A stretch of DNA of 41,890 nt from Aphodousia faecalis (GTDB lineage Bacteria > Pseudomonadota > Gammaproteobacteria > Burkholderiales > Burkholderiaceae_F), in assembly GCA_018712705.1 (NCBI GenBank), contig DVGM01000024.1, forward strand, positions 1-41,890, in the 5' to 3' direction. The notes beneath the pieces are model-generated. The model saw only the letters and a list, made by a program, of their open reading frames with translations. It did not search any database and was not told where the DNA came from. Positions 15,884 to 23,517 of the stretch are shown here, piece by piece. The translations under genes and the position numbers were made by a program. How positions within the stretch are numbered: the first letter of the stretch is position 1; each line of letters starts with the position of its first letter.

Positions 15884-17164
15884 ATGCGACAGTGGGAACA
15901 CTTTATCGCGATTATCAAAAAGGAAGTTCAACCCGCTTTAGGCTGCACGGAACCAACTTCCATCGCCTATGCCGCAGCCCATGCAGCCAGACTTTTAGGG
16001 AAAAAGCCTGAACGTCTTTCTGTCGCAGTCAGTGACAATCTCTACAAAAATGCCATGGGTGTTTTTGTACCGGGAACCGGTCAAATCGGTTTACCCATCG
16101 CCGCTGCTGTCGGTGCTTTAGGCGGCAATCCTGATGCTGGCCTTGAAGTATTGGCAACCGTTACACCCGCTCATGTGAAAGAAGCCATGACAATGATTGA
16201 AAACGGTTGCGTCAGCATTGAAAGAGCCGATAGTCCCGATGCAGTCTATTGCAGTGCCACTGCGTATGCCGGAAGTGACTCCGCGCAAGTAACCGTACAA
16301 GGTGACCACACCGGTATTGTTGAAGAACGCAAAAATGGCGAAGTTGTTTTCAAAAAAGAACCCGCTATTACTACCAACGCGGAAGGTCAAAGTGCAGTGG
16401 GTGGAGAAGAAATCAACTTAAAGGCTATCTACGATTTTGCCCTCAACGCCCCCTTTGAAGATATTGCCTTTATTCTTCAGGCACGCGATATCAATATGGC
16501 TTTGGCCGCCGAAGGCTTGGCAAACGAATATGGTCTTGAACTCGGCCGAACCATCAATGAGCAAATCAAGGCCGGTATTTTGAGTTCTGACCTGATCAAC
16601 AATATGGCCGCCTGTACAGCTGCGGCCTCTGATGCTCGAATGGGCGGCGCAACCCTGCCTGCCATGAGTAACTACGGCAGCGGCAATCAAGGCATCACGG
16701 CAACCATTCCTGTTGTCAAAATGGCCGAGTACGTTAAAGCGGATGATGAAAAATTGGCTCGGGCTCTGATTCTCTCGCACCTTGGAGCTATTTACATTAA
16801 ATCGCACTACCCATCACTGTCAGCGTTCTGCGGCAACACTGCCACCTCTTCGGCCGTAGCGATGGCTCTCGTTTACCTTAATTCGGGTACATTTGAGCAA
16901 TGCTGCATGGCCATCAACAACGTGATCAGTGACACTTCCGGCATGGTTTGCGACGGTGCCAAATCCACCTGCGCCATGAAGGTTCACACAGCCGCGCAAA
17001 CAGCCTATAAATGCTGCTTCTTAGCGCTCGCTGGTCACGGCGTTGAAGGTCAGGGAATCGTCTCTGCCGATGTCGAACAGACGATTGATAACCTTGGTGC
17101 GATGATTACCAAGGGGATGCAGCAAACCGATGAAAAGATCATCGAGATTATGCGTCACAACTGA
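15884..17164 (+). CDS. cyuA: L-cysteine desulfidase, CyuA/YhaM-like (UPF0597)
   Basis: 426-residue member of the serine dehydratase alpha-like/UPF0597 family; E. coli CyuA (YhaM) and archaeal CdsB break L-cysteine into pyruvate, ammonia and sulfide using a [4Fe-4S] cluster. Candidate cluster cysteines are in PALGCTEPTS (near residue 21), CGNTATSS, and MVCDGAKSTCAMK near residues 345-357. The ATG at 15884 is chosen because AAGGAG lies at the ideal distance; the frame extends seven codons upstream to a TTG. The gene is on its own strand block after dedA. Sulfide release from cysteine fits an anaerobic gut lifestyle; that link is inference. Confidence 0.88.
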   Translation: MRQWEHFIAIIKKEVQPALGCTEPTSIAYAAAHAARLLGKKPERLSVAVSDNLYKNAMGVFVPGTGQIGLPIAAAVGALGGNPDAGLEVLATVTPAHVKEAMTMIENGCVSIERADSPDAVYCSATAYAGSDSAQVTVQGDHTGIVEERKNGEVVFKKEPAITTNAEGQSAVGGEEINLKAIYDFALNAPFEDIAFILQARDINMALAAEGLANEYGLELGRTINEQIKAGILSSDLINNMAACTAAASDARMGGATLPAMSNYGSGNQGITATIPVVKMAEYVKADDEKLARALILSHLGAIYIKSHYPSLSAFCGNTATSSAVAMALVYLNSGTFEQCCMAINNVISDTSGMVCDGAKSTCAMKVHTAAQTAYKCCFLALAGHGVEGQGIVSADVEQTIDNLGAMITKGMQQTDEKIIEIMRHN

Positions 17165-17178
17165 TTTCTTTTAATTAA

Positions 17179-17354
17179 GTTTGAGTTATTCGTTGGATAG
17201 TGTTTAATTGAAACACCTCGTTGACCGAGTTTTGGCGGAGGCGCATCGTTTCAGTTATTCGTTGGATAGTGTTTAATTGAAACAGGTATCGCCCCCGCTG
17301 ACCAATGGGCAGCTAATGGTTTCAGTTATTCGTTGGATAGTGTTTAATTGAAAC
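17179..17354 (-). CRISPR. CRISPR array with three 36-bp repeats and two spacers
   Basis: Repeats lie at 17179-17214, 17248-17283 and 17319-17354. On the plus strand each reads GTTTCAGTTATTCGTTGG followed by ATAGTGTTTAATTGAAAC; the first copy differs by one base (GTTTGAG). Spacers are 33 bp (17215-17247) and 35 bp (17284-17318) and unlike each other. The repeat ends are inverted (GTTTCA/TGAAAC), so direction is not fixed by the repeat, but the altered copy at 17179 would be leader-distal if the array is read on the minus strand, in the same direction as the adjacent cas9 fragment. No leader and no intact cas gene are present, so the array is probably frozen. Confidence 0.95.
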
Positions 17355-17593
17355 TTTCCTTCAATCAATATGTACGTCAGGCGTCTAGCCAATACAAATC
17401 GCTGTTGTGACCGAATACGATGTCTGGTCTGTGTTCTGGCTGCCATGCTATAGGTCAGGGCATCATTATCGGGCATATTAAGCACATAAGCGCGAGCCTC
17501 TTTTGCTTTTGGAAAGCCTGAATCTGTTGTATAAGAGAAAATTCCCGTATAACGTCCGCCCATATCAACGGCTAATGTTGATTTAACTGCCAT
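17354..17593 (-). pseudogene. cas9: Type II-B cas9, N-terminal fragment (80 codons)
   Basis: Begins at ATG 17591-17593 with AGGGAA upstream. Residues 7-17 (LAVDMGGRYTG) form RuvC motif I with the catalytic aspartate at D10, and residues 51-75 (ARTQTRHRIRSQQRF then VLARRLTYILIE) form the arginine-rich bridge helix. Both match type II-B Cas9 proteins, best those of Sutterella from memory. Intact type II-B Cas9 is about 1,400-1,650 residues. Here the coding sequence runs straight into the third CRISPR repeat at codon 80, the frame then crossing repeat and spacer to a stop at 17273. HNH, the rest of RuvC, PAM-interacting domain, cas1, cas2 and cas4 are missing. Non-functional remnant. Confidence 0.88.
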
Positions 17594-17614
17594 TTTATGT
17601 TCCCTGATATGAAT

Positions 17615-17700
17615 ATTGAATCGGTTATAGATCAGTTTAACAAACAAGACTTCTGTTTGTGATGCAAATAAATATAGACCTTGTGCTTTTACAGTGCACA
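17615..17700 (+). ncRNA. Possible tracrRNA relic (anti-repeat upstream of cas9)
   Basis: TCGGTTATAGATCAGTTT followed by AACAAAC at 17621-17645 resembles the repeat's 3' two thirds on the same strand (TCGTTGGATAGTGTTTAATTGAAAC), with gaps. An RNA from the plus strand would therefore partly pair with crRNA read from the minus strand. Downstream are two short hairpins (ACAAAC/GTTTGT around 17640-17660 and TGTGC/GCACA around 17682-17699). Position next to cas9 fits type II loci. The match is imperfect and no terminator is clear, so this is tentative. Confidence 0.3.
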
Positions 17701-17725
17701 CTTCTCAAAGCGCACCCTCTAAGGA

Positions 17726-17766
17726 CAAAAAATCCCAGGATTCGTTAAAAATAGAGTCCTGGGATT
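17726..17766 (-). terminator. Rho-independent terminator of pgk
   Basis: On the minus strand AATCCCAGGA (17766-17757) pairs with TCCTGGGATT (17740-17731), followed by a T-run, 24 bases past the pgk stop. Confidence 0.9.
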
Positions 17767-17789
17767 CTGGTTCAAACTAAAAATAGCTA

Positions 17790-18989
17790 TTAAGCACGTT
17801 TTTCCAAAATTTCAATTGCAGGTAAAACCTTGCCTTCCAAGAACTCGAGGAACGCTCCGCCACCGGTTGAGATGTAAGAAATACGGTTAGAAATACCAAA
17901 TTTACCAACTGCGGCTACCGTGTCACCACCACCTGCAATAGAGAAAGCGCCGTTTTCTGTCGCCTTGGCAATAGCTTCAGCCATCACTTCAGTACCGTGA
18001 GAATAGGGTTCCATCTCAAATACGCCCACCGGACCGTTCCAAACAATTGTGCCGGCCTTTTGCAAGATGTCAGCTAAAGCTTGAGCCGTTTCCGGTCCCA
18101 CGTCCAAAATCATTTCGTCGTCTTGAACATCCTCAATGCGGCAAATACGGTGTTCGGCCGTTTCAGAAAATTCCTTGGCAACAACAACGTCTGTCGGCAA
18201 AGGAAGCGTCGCGCCCTTTTCTTCCAAGGTCTTTAAAATCTTCTTGCATTCATCAAGCAAATCCGCTTCAGCCAAAGACTTGCCAACCTTGTAGCCGGCA
18301 GCCATCAAGAATGTATTGGCGATGCCGCCGCCCACAATCAGCTGATCCACTTTTTGAGCAAGGTTATTCAAAATGGTCAACTTCGTTGATACTTTGGAAC
18401 CACCGACAATAGCAACCAACGGGTGCTTGGCTTCTTCAACGGCCTTGGTCAAGGCTTCAATTTCGGCGGCCATCAATGGACCCGCACAGACGACATCGGC
18501 GTACTGAGCCACACCATAGGTCGATGCTTGAGCACGGTGAGCTGTACCGAAGGCATCGTTTACAAAAATGTCACAGAGCGCACCGTACTTCTTAGAGAGC
18601 TCTTCCGTGCACTTCTTTTCTCCCACGTTGCAACGGCAGTTTTCAAGCATAACCACTTCACCGGGAGCCACTTCAAAGCCGCCGTCAACCCAATTGTCAA
18701 TTAAACGAACAGGGCTACCTAATAATTCAGCCATGCGTTGAGCAATCTTCTCGAGACTGTCAGCCGGGGTCTTTTCGCCTTCCTTAGGACGGCCCAAGTG
18801 ACTTACCACCATCACTCGAGCCCCCGCATCACGGGCCATGCGAATGGCAGGCACTGAGGCAACCAAACGGGCCTCATTTGTAATGTTGCCGTTTTCATCA
18901 CGCGGAGCGTTCAAATCAGAACGGATGAACACGCGCTTATCCTTCAAGGCTCCGGCCTTGACCAATTGTTCAAGAGTTGTCACTCGCAT
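17790..18989 (-). CDS. pgk: Phosphoglycerate kinase
   Basis: 399-residue glycolytic enzyme converting 1,3-bisphosphoglycerate and ADP to 3-phosphoglycerate and ATP in the cytosol. Signatures: KRVFIRSDLNAP near residue 18 (substrate-binding RxDxN), VMVVSHLGRPK near 60, VNDAFGTAHRAQAST, GGSKVSTK, GGGIANTFLMAAG, WNGPVGVFEM, and the C-terminal nucleotide loop STGGGAFLEFLEGK. Full length. It starts 50 bp after the dxs-murB stop on the same strand and may be read through from that operon. It ends at a strong terminator beside the relic CRISPR locus. Confidence 0.97.
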   Translation of the reverse strand: MRVTTLEQLVKAGALKDKRVFIRSDLNAPRDENGNITNEARLVASVPAIRMARDAGARVMVVSHLGRPKEGEKTPADSLEKIAQRMAELLGSPVRLIDNWVDGGFEVAPGEVVMLENCRCNVGEKKCTEELSKKYGALCDIFVNDAFGTAHRAQASTYGVAQYADVVCAGPLMAAEIEALTKAVEEAKHPLVAIVGGSKVSTKLTILNNLAQKVDQLIVGGGIANTFLMAAGYKVGKSLAEADLLDECKKILKTLEEKGATLPLPTDVVVAKEFSETAEHRICRIEDVQDDEMILDVGPETAQALADILQKAGTIVWNGPVGVFEMEPYSHGTEVMAEAIAKATENGAFSIAGGGDTVAAVGKFGISNRISYISTGGGAFLEFLEGKVLPAIEILEKRA

Positions 18990-19039
18990 GGTTTATTTCC
19001 CTTAAAAAGAAAAAGACTAATTCAGTAATTATAAATGGC

Positions 19040-21910
19040 TCACTTTAAGACCACGGGCTCAGGTTCCAACCGCACACCGAATTTTTCCTCAACCGTGTCT
19101 TGTACAAAGGAAGCAAAATCAAGTAATGCCTGACCGTCAGCCGCGCCGTCATGGTTAACCAAAACCAGGGCTTGTTTTTCGTATGTTCCGGCAAATCCGT
19201 GACGCACCCCTTTTAATCCCGCCTGGTCAATGAGCCAACCGGCTGCTAATTTCTCACGGCCGCCCGATAAGGGATAGTGAACAATGCTTGGGAATTGCTC
19301 GAGCAATTGTTGGAAAACCTCACGCGTGACGACCGGATTTTTGAAAAAAGAACCGGCACTCGGCAATACTTTCGGATCAGGAAGCTTACGCGAACGGGCG
19401 GCAACAACCGCTTCAAAAATAGCTTGTGGCGTTGTCTCTTGAGAATCTTTAAATCCTAACGCCAACTCTTTGTAGCTCAAGTTTGCTGACCACTGGGAAT
19501 CAAACGCCAACTCAACAGCAAGAACGGTCCATTTTGATCCGGCTTGCGTTTTAAAAACGCTATGTCGGTAGCCAAAATCACACTCTTCATTTGTAAGCGT
19601 ACGCACTAAAGACGTTTGGGGATCAAAAACTTCGACGCTTCTGACAAACTGTGCCACCTCGGCTCCGTAAGCACCGATATTCTGAACGACGGCTCCGCCG
19701 ACTGTTCCCGGTATCAAAGCCAGGTTTTCAGGGCCGCCCCAACCTAAATCCAAAACTCTTCGGACCGTTTCGTGCCAAGACTCCCCTGCGCCAACCTTTA
19801 CAACTTTTTCGTCTGCATGAGCTTCAAAGCCCTTCAAATTCATCTTGACAACCAATCGATTAACAAGATGAGAAACAATCAGCAAATTCGAACCACCGCC
19901 CAAAATGAAAGGTTCAATATTCTCCCGATGAGCGAAATCCAGTGCCAGTTCCAACTCTCTGCGATCGGTGACCTCAGCAAAATACCGCGCCTTAGAACCA
20001 ACAGCCATCGTATTGTAGGGTTTTAAGTCCACAAAACTTCGAACAAGAAGCGCTTCTTCTATACGTCGAAGGACACTCGTAGTATCCAACTCATTTTCAC
20101 GCATCAGTTCATCAATGGTGCCCTGCGGAATGAAGCGATCTTTAATCCCCAAAACTAAAACAGGCACATCCATTCCCATTTCAGACAGGGCCTCAAGAAC
20201 ACCACTTCCCGCGCCGCCCGCCGCAACACCGTCTTCTACTGTGCAAAGCAAATCATGCGTTGCCGCCATTTGAGCCAACATTTCACGATCAAGCGGTTTT
20301 ACAAAGCGCATATCCACCAAAGTGGCATCAAGCTTCTCGGCCACTTCACGCATCCGGCTAACCATTAAGCCAAACGCAAGAATCGCCACCCGTTTATCCT
20401 GTTTAGTGCTTTCTCGAATAATTCGAGCTTTACCGATTTCGAGAGTTTCCAGTCCTTCATCCTGAAGAACACCTGGACCTTTACCTCTCGGATAACGAAC
20501 CGCTGCCGGCGTATCCATTTTGAAAGCCGTCGTGAGCATCTTTCGACACTCGTTTTCATCCGACGGCGTCATGATTGTCATATTGGGGATACTGCGTAAA
20601 TAGGCAATGTCGAAAACACCCTGATGTGTCTCACCATCAGCCCCCACCAATCCGCCACGGTCAATGGCAAACATCACTGGAAGATTCTGGATGGCGACAT
20701 CATGCAAAATCTGGTCATAGGCCCGTTGGGCAAAAGATGAATAAATCGCCACCACCGGTTTGATGCCCGAAGTTGCCAGCCCTGCCGCAAAAGTGACGGC
20801 GTGTTGCTCGGCAATAGCCACATCGCGGTAGCGCTCCGGAAAACGCTTTTCAAATTCGACTAAACCTGAACCCTCTCGCATAGCGGGAGTTATGGCATAG
20901 AGTCGTTCATCGACCGCTGCCATATCGCAAACCCAGCGGGAAAACACTTCCGTGTAAGTGGGGTGTTTCGGATCAGACTTTTTCTCAACGATTCCTTTTT
21001 CAGGATCAAATTTCCCGACACCGTGATAGAGCGTGGGATTTTCTTCCGCAGGCGTATACCCCTTGCCTTTTTTTGTGACGACATGCAAAACCATGGGACC
21101 GTCAAGCGCCTTGATATTTCGCAAAACTGTTATGAGGTTGGCAATGTCGTGGCCATCGACCGGACCGTAGTAGTTAAGATCAAAGGCAGAAAAAAGCGTA
21201 GAGTGAGGCGCCACAAAGTTAACCGTGCGCTGCTCCATGCTTTTGAAAAGATTCCAAAGCTTAGGAAGCGGCTTCAAGGCGCGTTTTGAGAAATTGCGTG
21301 CGCTTGAAAACGCGTGACCGGATACAAGCTTGGCTAAGTGATGGTTTAGTGCACCAACCGATGGCGAAATAGAACAATCATTGTCATTGACGATGATTAA
21401 AAGTTTAATGCCATCCTTATATGTACCGGCATGGTTGAGCGCTTCAACGGCCATACCACCCGTCAGTGCTCCATCTCCGATAACCGCGATGTGCCAAGCG
21501 TCCTTCTCGCCGTTTAGGGCATCGGCAACAGCCATACCAAGAGCGGCAGAAATAGAAGTGGAGCTATGGGCTGTGCCGAACGCATCGTGCTCACTTTCTC
21601 CACGCTTGGGAAAGCCTGAGAGTCCGTGATATTGCCTCAATGTCTTAAATTGGTCCATTCGCCCGGTAAGCATCTTGTGGGCATAAGCCTGGTGCCCGAC
21701 ATCAAAAATGATCTTGTCGTAAGGCGAATTAAAAACATAGTGAAGAGCCAATGTCAGGTCAACAGCCCCCAGGCTACTTGCCAAGTGACCTCCTGTTTTT
21801 GAAACAGAGTCAACCATAAACTCTCTTATTTCCCGAGCCAGCGTCGGCAGCATTGGCACAGAAAGCTTTTTCAAATCTTTCGGAGAATGGATTCTATTGA
21901 GTAAACGCAT
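19040..21910 (-). CDS. dxs-murB: Fusion protein: 1-deoxy-D-xylulose-5-phosphate synthase (Dxs) - UDP-N-acetylenolpyruvoylglucosamine reductase (MurB)
   Basis: One uninterrupted frame of 956 codons. Residues 1-624 are a full Dxs: SGGHLASSLG near 39, VGHQAYAHKMLTGR near 71, thiamine diphosphate motif GDGALTGG at 145-152 with VNDNDCSIS, and AIAEQHAVTFAAGLA in the pyrimidine-binding domain. Residues 625-956 are a full type I MurB: GGGSNLLI (FAD), LALIPGTVGGAVVQNIGAYGAE, GYRHSVF at about 780, AGSFFKNPVV with the catalytic serine near 854, and LEPEPV with the conserved glutamate near 949. The domains join at about 20038 with almost no linker. Dxs starts the MEP isoprenoid pathway; MurB makes UDP-MurNAc for peptidoglycan. 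AGGGGAAGAG precedes the ATG; ispA ends 11 bp upstream. Confidence 0.93.
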   Translation of the reverse strand: MRLLNRIHSPKDLKKLSVPMLPTLAREIREFMVDSVSKTGGHLASSLGAVDLTLALHYVFNSPYDKIIFDVGHQAYAHKMLTGRMDQFKTLRQYHGLSGFPKRGESEHDAFGTAHSSTSISAALGMAVADALNGEKDAWHIAVIGDGALTGGMAVEALNHAGTYKDGIKLLIIVNDNDCSISPSVGALNHHLAKLVSGHAFSSARNFSKRALKPLPKLWNLFKSMEQRTVNFVAPHSTLFSAFDLNYYGPVDGHDIANLITVLRNIKALDGPMVLHVVTKKGKGYTPAEENPTLYHGVGKFDPEKGIVEKKSDPKHPTYTEVFSRWVCDMAAVDERLYAITPAMREGSGLVEFEKRFPERYRDVAIAEQHAVTFAAGLATSGIKPVVAIYSSFAQRAYDQILHDVAIQNLPVMFAIDRGGLVGADGETHQGVFDIAYLRSIPNMTIMTPSDENECRKMLTTAFKMDTPAAVRYPRGKGPGVLQDEGLETLEIGKARIIRESTKQDKRVAILAFGLMVSRMREVAEKLDATLVDMRFVKPLDREMLAQMAATHDLLCTVEDGVAAGGAGSGVLEALSEMGMDVPVLVLGIKDRFIPQGTIDELMRENELDTTSVLRRIEEALLVRSFVDLKPYNTMAVGSKARYFAEVTDRRELELALDFAHRENIEPFILGGGSNLLIVSHLVNRLVVKMNLKGFEAHADEKVVKVGAGESWHETVRRVLDLGWGGPENLALIPGTVGGAVVQNIGAYGAEVAQFVRSVEVFDPQTSLVRTLTNEECDFGYRHSVFKTQAGSKWTVLAVELAFDSQWSANLSYKELALGFKDSQETTPQAIFEAVVAARSRKLPDPKVLPSAGSFFKNPVVTREVFQQLLEQFPSIVHYPLSGGREKLAAGWLIDQAGLKGVRHGFAGTYEKQALVLVNHDGAADGQALLDFASFVQDTVEEKFGVRLEPEPVVLK

Positions 21911-21921
21911 CTCTTCCCCTG

Positions 21922-22827
21922 TCAGTGATCTCGGCTCAAAATATAGTTGGCAATATCGGCCAGACGTTCCGTTTTGCCCTCATACTCTTTGGACAACTTT
22001 TCAATGGTCTGCAAGGCCTCAAGCGCCCGACTGATTTCATTTTGAGCCATCTTACGAGATTGCTCGAGCCCTAAAAGCGATACAAAGGTGGGTTTGTCCT
22101 CGGCCGCATCTTTGCCGGCCGTTTTACCCAAAACAGCCGTTTCAGCCGTCACATCCAAAACGTCATCGATGACCTGGAAAGCCAAGCCGATAGCGTCGGC
22201 ATACTGTGCGACTAACCCAATTAATGAGGCCGGAGGCGTTTGCTCTGCACCATAAAGCCCCATGAGAGCGCTCGCCCGAACCATGGCACCGGTCTTCATC
22301 CTATGCATCAACGTCAACGTATCCAGATCAAGTTTTTGGTGAACCGATAAAAGATCCACTGCCTGACCGCCGCACATACCGGCCGATCCGGCCGCCGCGG
22401 CCAATAATTTAACCAGCATGGCAATCTGCTCACCCGGCAATTTTGTTTGTGTCAGTTCAAAAAAAGCTTGTGCCTGAAGGGCATCACCGGCAAGCATTCC
22501 CATGGCTTCGCCGTATTTTTTGTGTGTTGTGAGTTTACCGCGGCGTAGAGTGTCGTTGTCCATGCATGGCATATCATCATGAACAAGCGAATACGAATGA
22601 ATATATTCAAGAGAAAGGGCAATATGGTCCAGCGCTTCTTCTTTGGCGCCAACCAGTTCCCCGGCGGCGTACGCCAATAACGGACGAATGCGCTTGCCAC
22701 CATCTAAAACGGCGTAACGCATGGCTTCATGAAGTTTCCATGGCAAACGATTATCCGGCGGCAGCGCCTTCTTTGCGCAAAGTTCAAAATGCGCTGCGCG
22801 TTGAGCGCTCCAACTCTTAAAGTCCAT
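21922..22827 (-). CDS. ispA: Farnesyl diphosphate synthase (geranyltranstransferase)
   Basis: Cytosolic prenyltransferase of about 301 aa condensing IPP with DMAPP/GPP to farnesyl diphosphate, the precursor of undecaprenyl phosphate and quinones. First aspartate-rich motif DDMPCMDNDTLRRGK, second FQVIDDVLD; GGKRIRPLLAYA and CGGQAVDL are also typical. The ATG at 22827 (MDFKSWSAQ) is chosen over 22887 because AAAGGA lies upstream and the usual N-terminal length results. It overlaps the xseB 3' end by 11 bases and is followed after 11 bases by dxs-murB, the standard xseB-ispA-dxs order. Confidence 0.96.
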   Translation of the reverse strand: MDFKSWSAQRAAHFELCAKKALPPDNRLPWKLHEAMRYAVLDGGKRIRPLLAYAAGELVGAKEEALDHIALSLEYIHSYSLVHDDMPCMDNDTLRRGKLTTHKKYGEAMGMLAGDALQAQAFFELTQTKLPGEQIAMLVKLLAAAAGSAGMCGGQAVDLLSVHQKLDLDTLTLMHRMKTGAMVRASALMGLYGAEQTPPASLIGLVAQYADAIGLAFQVIDDVLDVTAETAVLGKTAGKDAAEDKPTFVSLLGLEQSRKMAQNEISRALEALQTIEKLSKEYEGKTERLADIANYILSRDH

Positions 22828-23077
22828 CCGTAATTCCTTTCTGACGAAGTTCCATTTCCCGCAGAGGCACTTCGGTACCATCTTCAAGCTGTCGGACTAC
22901 CTCAGCGGCCTCACTGAGTAACTCCTGACAACGAGCCGACAATTCCTTTCCACGCTGATAGGCCTTAACGCTCTCTTCAAGCGTAAGCTCTCCCTTTCTC
23001 ATCGTCTCAACAATGGCCTGCATCTCTTGCATAGCTTCTTCAAATGATAATTTTTGAACTGATTTCGGTTGAGCCAT
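22817..23077 (-). CDS. xseB: Exodeoxyribonuclease VII small subunit
   Basis: 86-residue helical subunit that binds in several copies to XseA in the single-strand nuclease ExoVII. Pattern LSFEEAMQEMQAIVETMRKGEL followed by TLEESVKAYQRGKELSARCQ is the family core. Its last codons overlap the ispA start. First gene of the xseB-ispA-dxs-murB operon; the promoter must lie in the region before 23078. The large subunit gene is not in the window. Confidence 0.95.
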   Translation of the reverse strand: MAQPKSVQKLSFEEAMQEMQAIVETMRKGELTLEESVKAYQRGKELSARCQELLSEAAEVVRQLEDGTEVPLREMELRQKGITDGL

Positions 23078-23107
23078 TTCACCCTCATCGTGACATCCAC
23101 ATCCTGC

Positions 23108-23160
23108 CCATTTTACCGCAGGTTCCGTTTAGGAACGCCGATGAGAATCAGCTATCATCG
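23108..23160 (+). repeat. Solo copy of the TnpB-element left-end hairpin
   Basis: TTTTACCGCAGGTTCCGT and AGGAACGCCGATGAGAATCA then GCTAT closely match 41144-41215, upstream of the tnpB gene at 41269, except that 24-27 bases of the hairpin tip (GCCCCG...CGGGG) are missing. Both copies follow TTTTAC. The side stem GCCAAT/ATTGGC at the tnpB copy is GCCGAT/ATCAGC here, with a compensating change. No transposase gene follows. It may be a miniature or decayed TnpB element. Confidence 0.6.
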
Positions 23161-23505
23161 CTTTTTGAAGTTTGCATTTAAAAATCCTTGACTTCCTCTT
23201 CATAAAAATGAGAGGTCAAGCTTATTTGATTTAACTTAATGTAAAAGCCAAAAAAGACCGTTTCAGGCAAGTGTATATCAATTTAAATCATAAAAATCAG
23301 TGACTTTTTTAGCTCTCACCGCTCCTTGCCACCCAAATAAGAAAACACAGTGTCTCGCCTGGCTTTATTCATAAGCGGTTATTTTGATGCGGCTTTTGAG
23401 ACACTGCTTCACACTTTAAAGTTTTTAGCCGAATTGCACCTATCGGCGCGACTGCTATGATTGATTTATATAATCCTTTTTGTGTAAAAAAGTTCTGCAA
23501 CTTCT
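23161..23505. other. Gene-free region between xseB and ogt with two inverted repeats
   Basis: No coding frame is supported here. An imperfect hairpin CTTGACTTCCTCTTCAT against ATGAGAGGTCAAG lies at about 23187-23220. A wider inverted repeat CAGTGTCTC (23348-23356) / GAGACACTG (23398-23406) encloses 41 bases. The stretch must hold the xseB promoter (minus strand) and the ogt promoter (plus strand); a remnant of a mobile element following the left-end-like repeat at 23108 is possible. Confidence 0.4.
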
Positions 23506-23517
23506 GTGAATTTAAAA

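Noticed and set aside
17273..17701. Full 142-residue frame as an intact gene
   Set aside because: The first 36 residues lie upstream of the real cas9 start and the last about 25 are translated CRISPR repeat and spacer.
19040..21910. dxs-murB as a sequencing frameshift artefact
   Set aside because: Both domains are in one frame with no stop, and an artefact would need loss of a stop codon plus a start region with no other disturbance; it remains to be confirmed from reads.
23187..23220. Terminator for an unseen plus-strand gene
   Set aside because: Imperfect stem without a clear T-run and no gene upstream on that strand.
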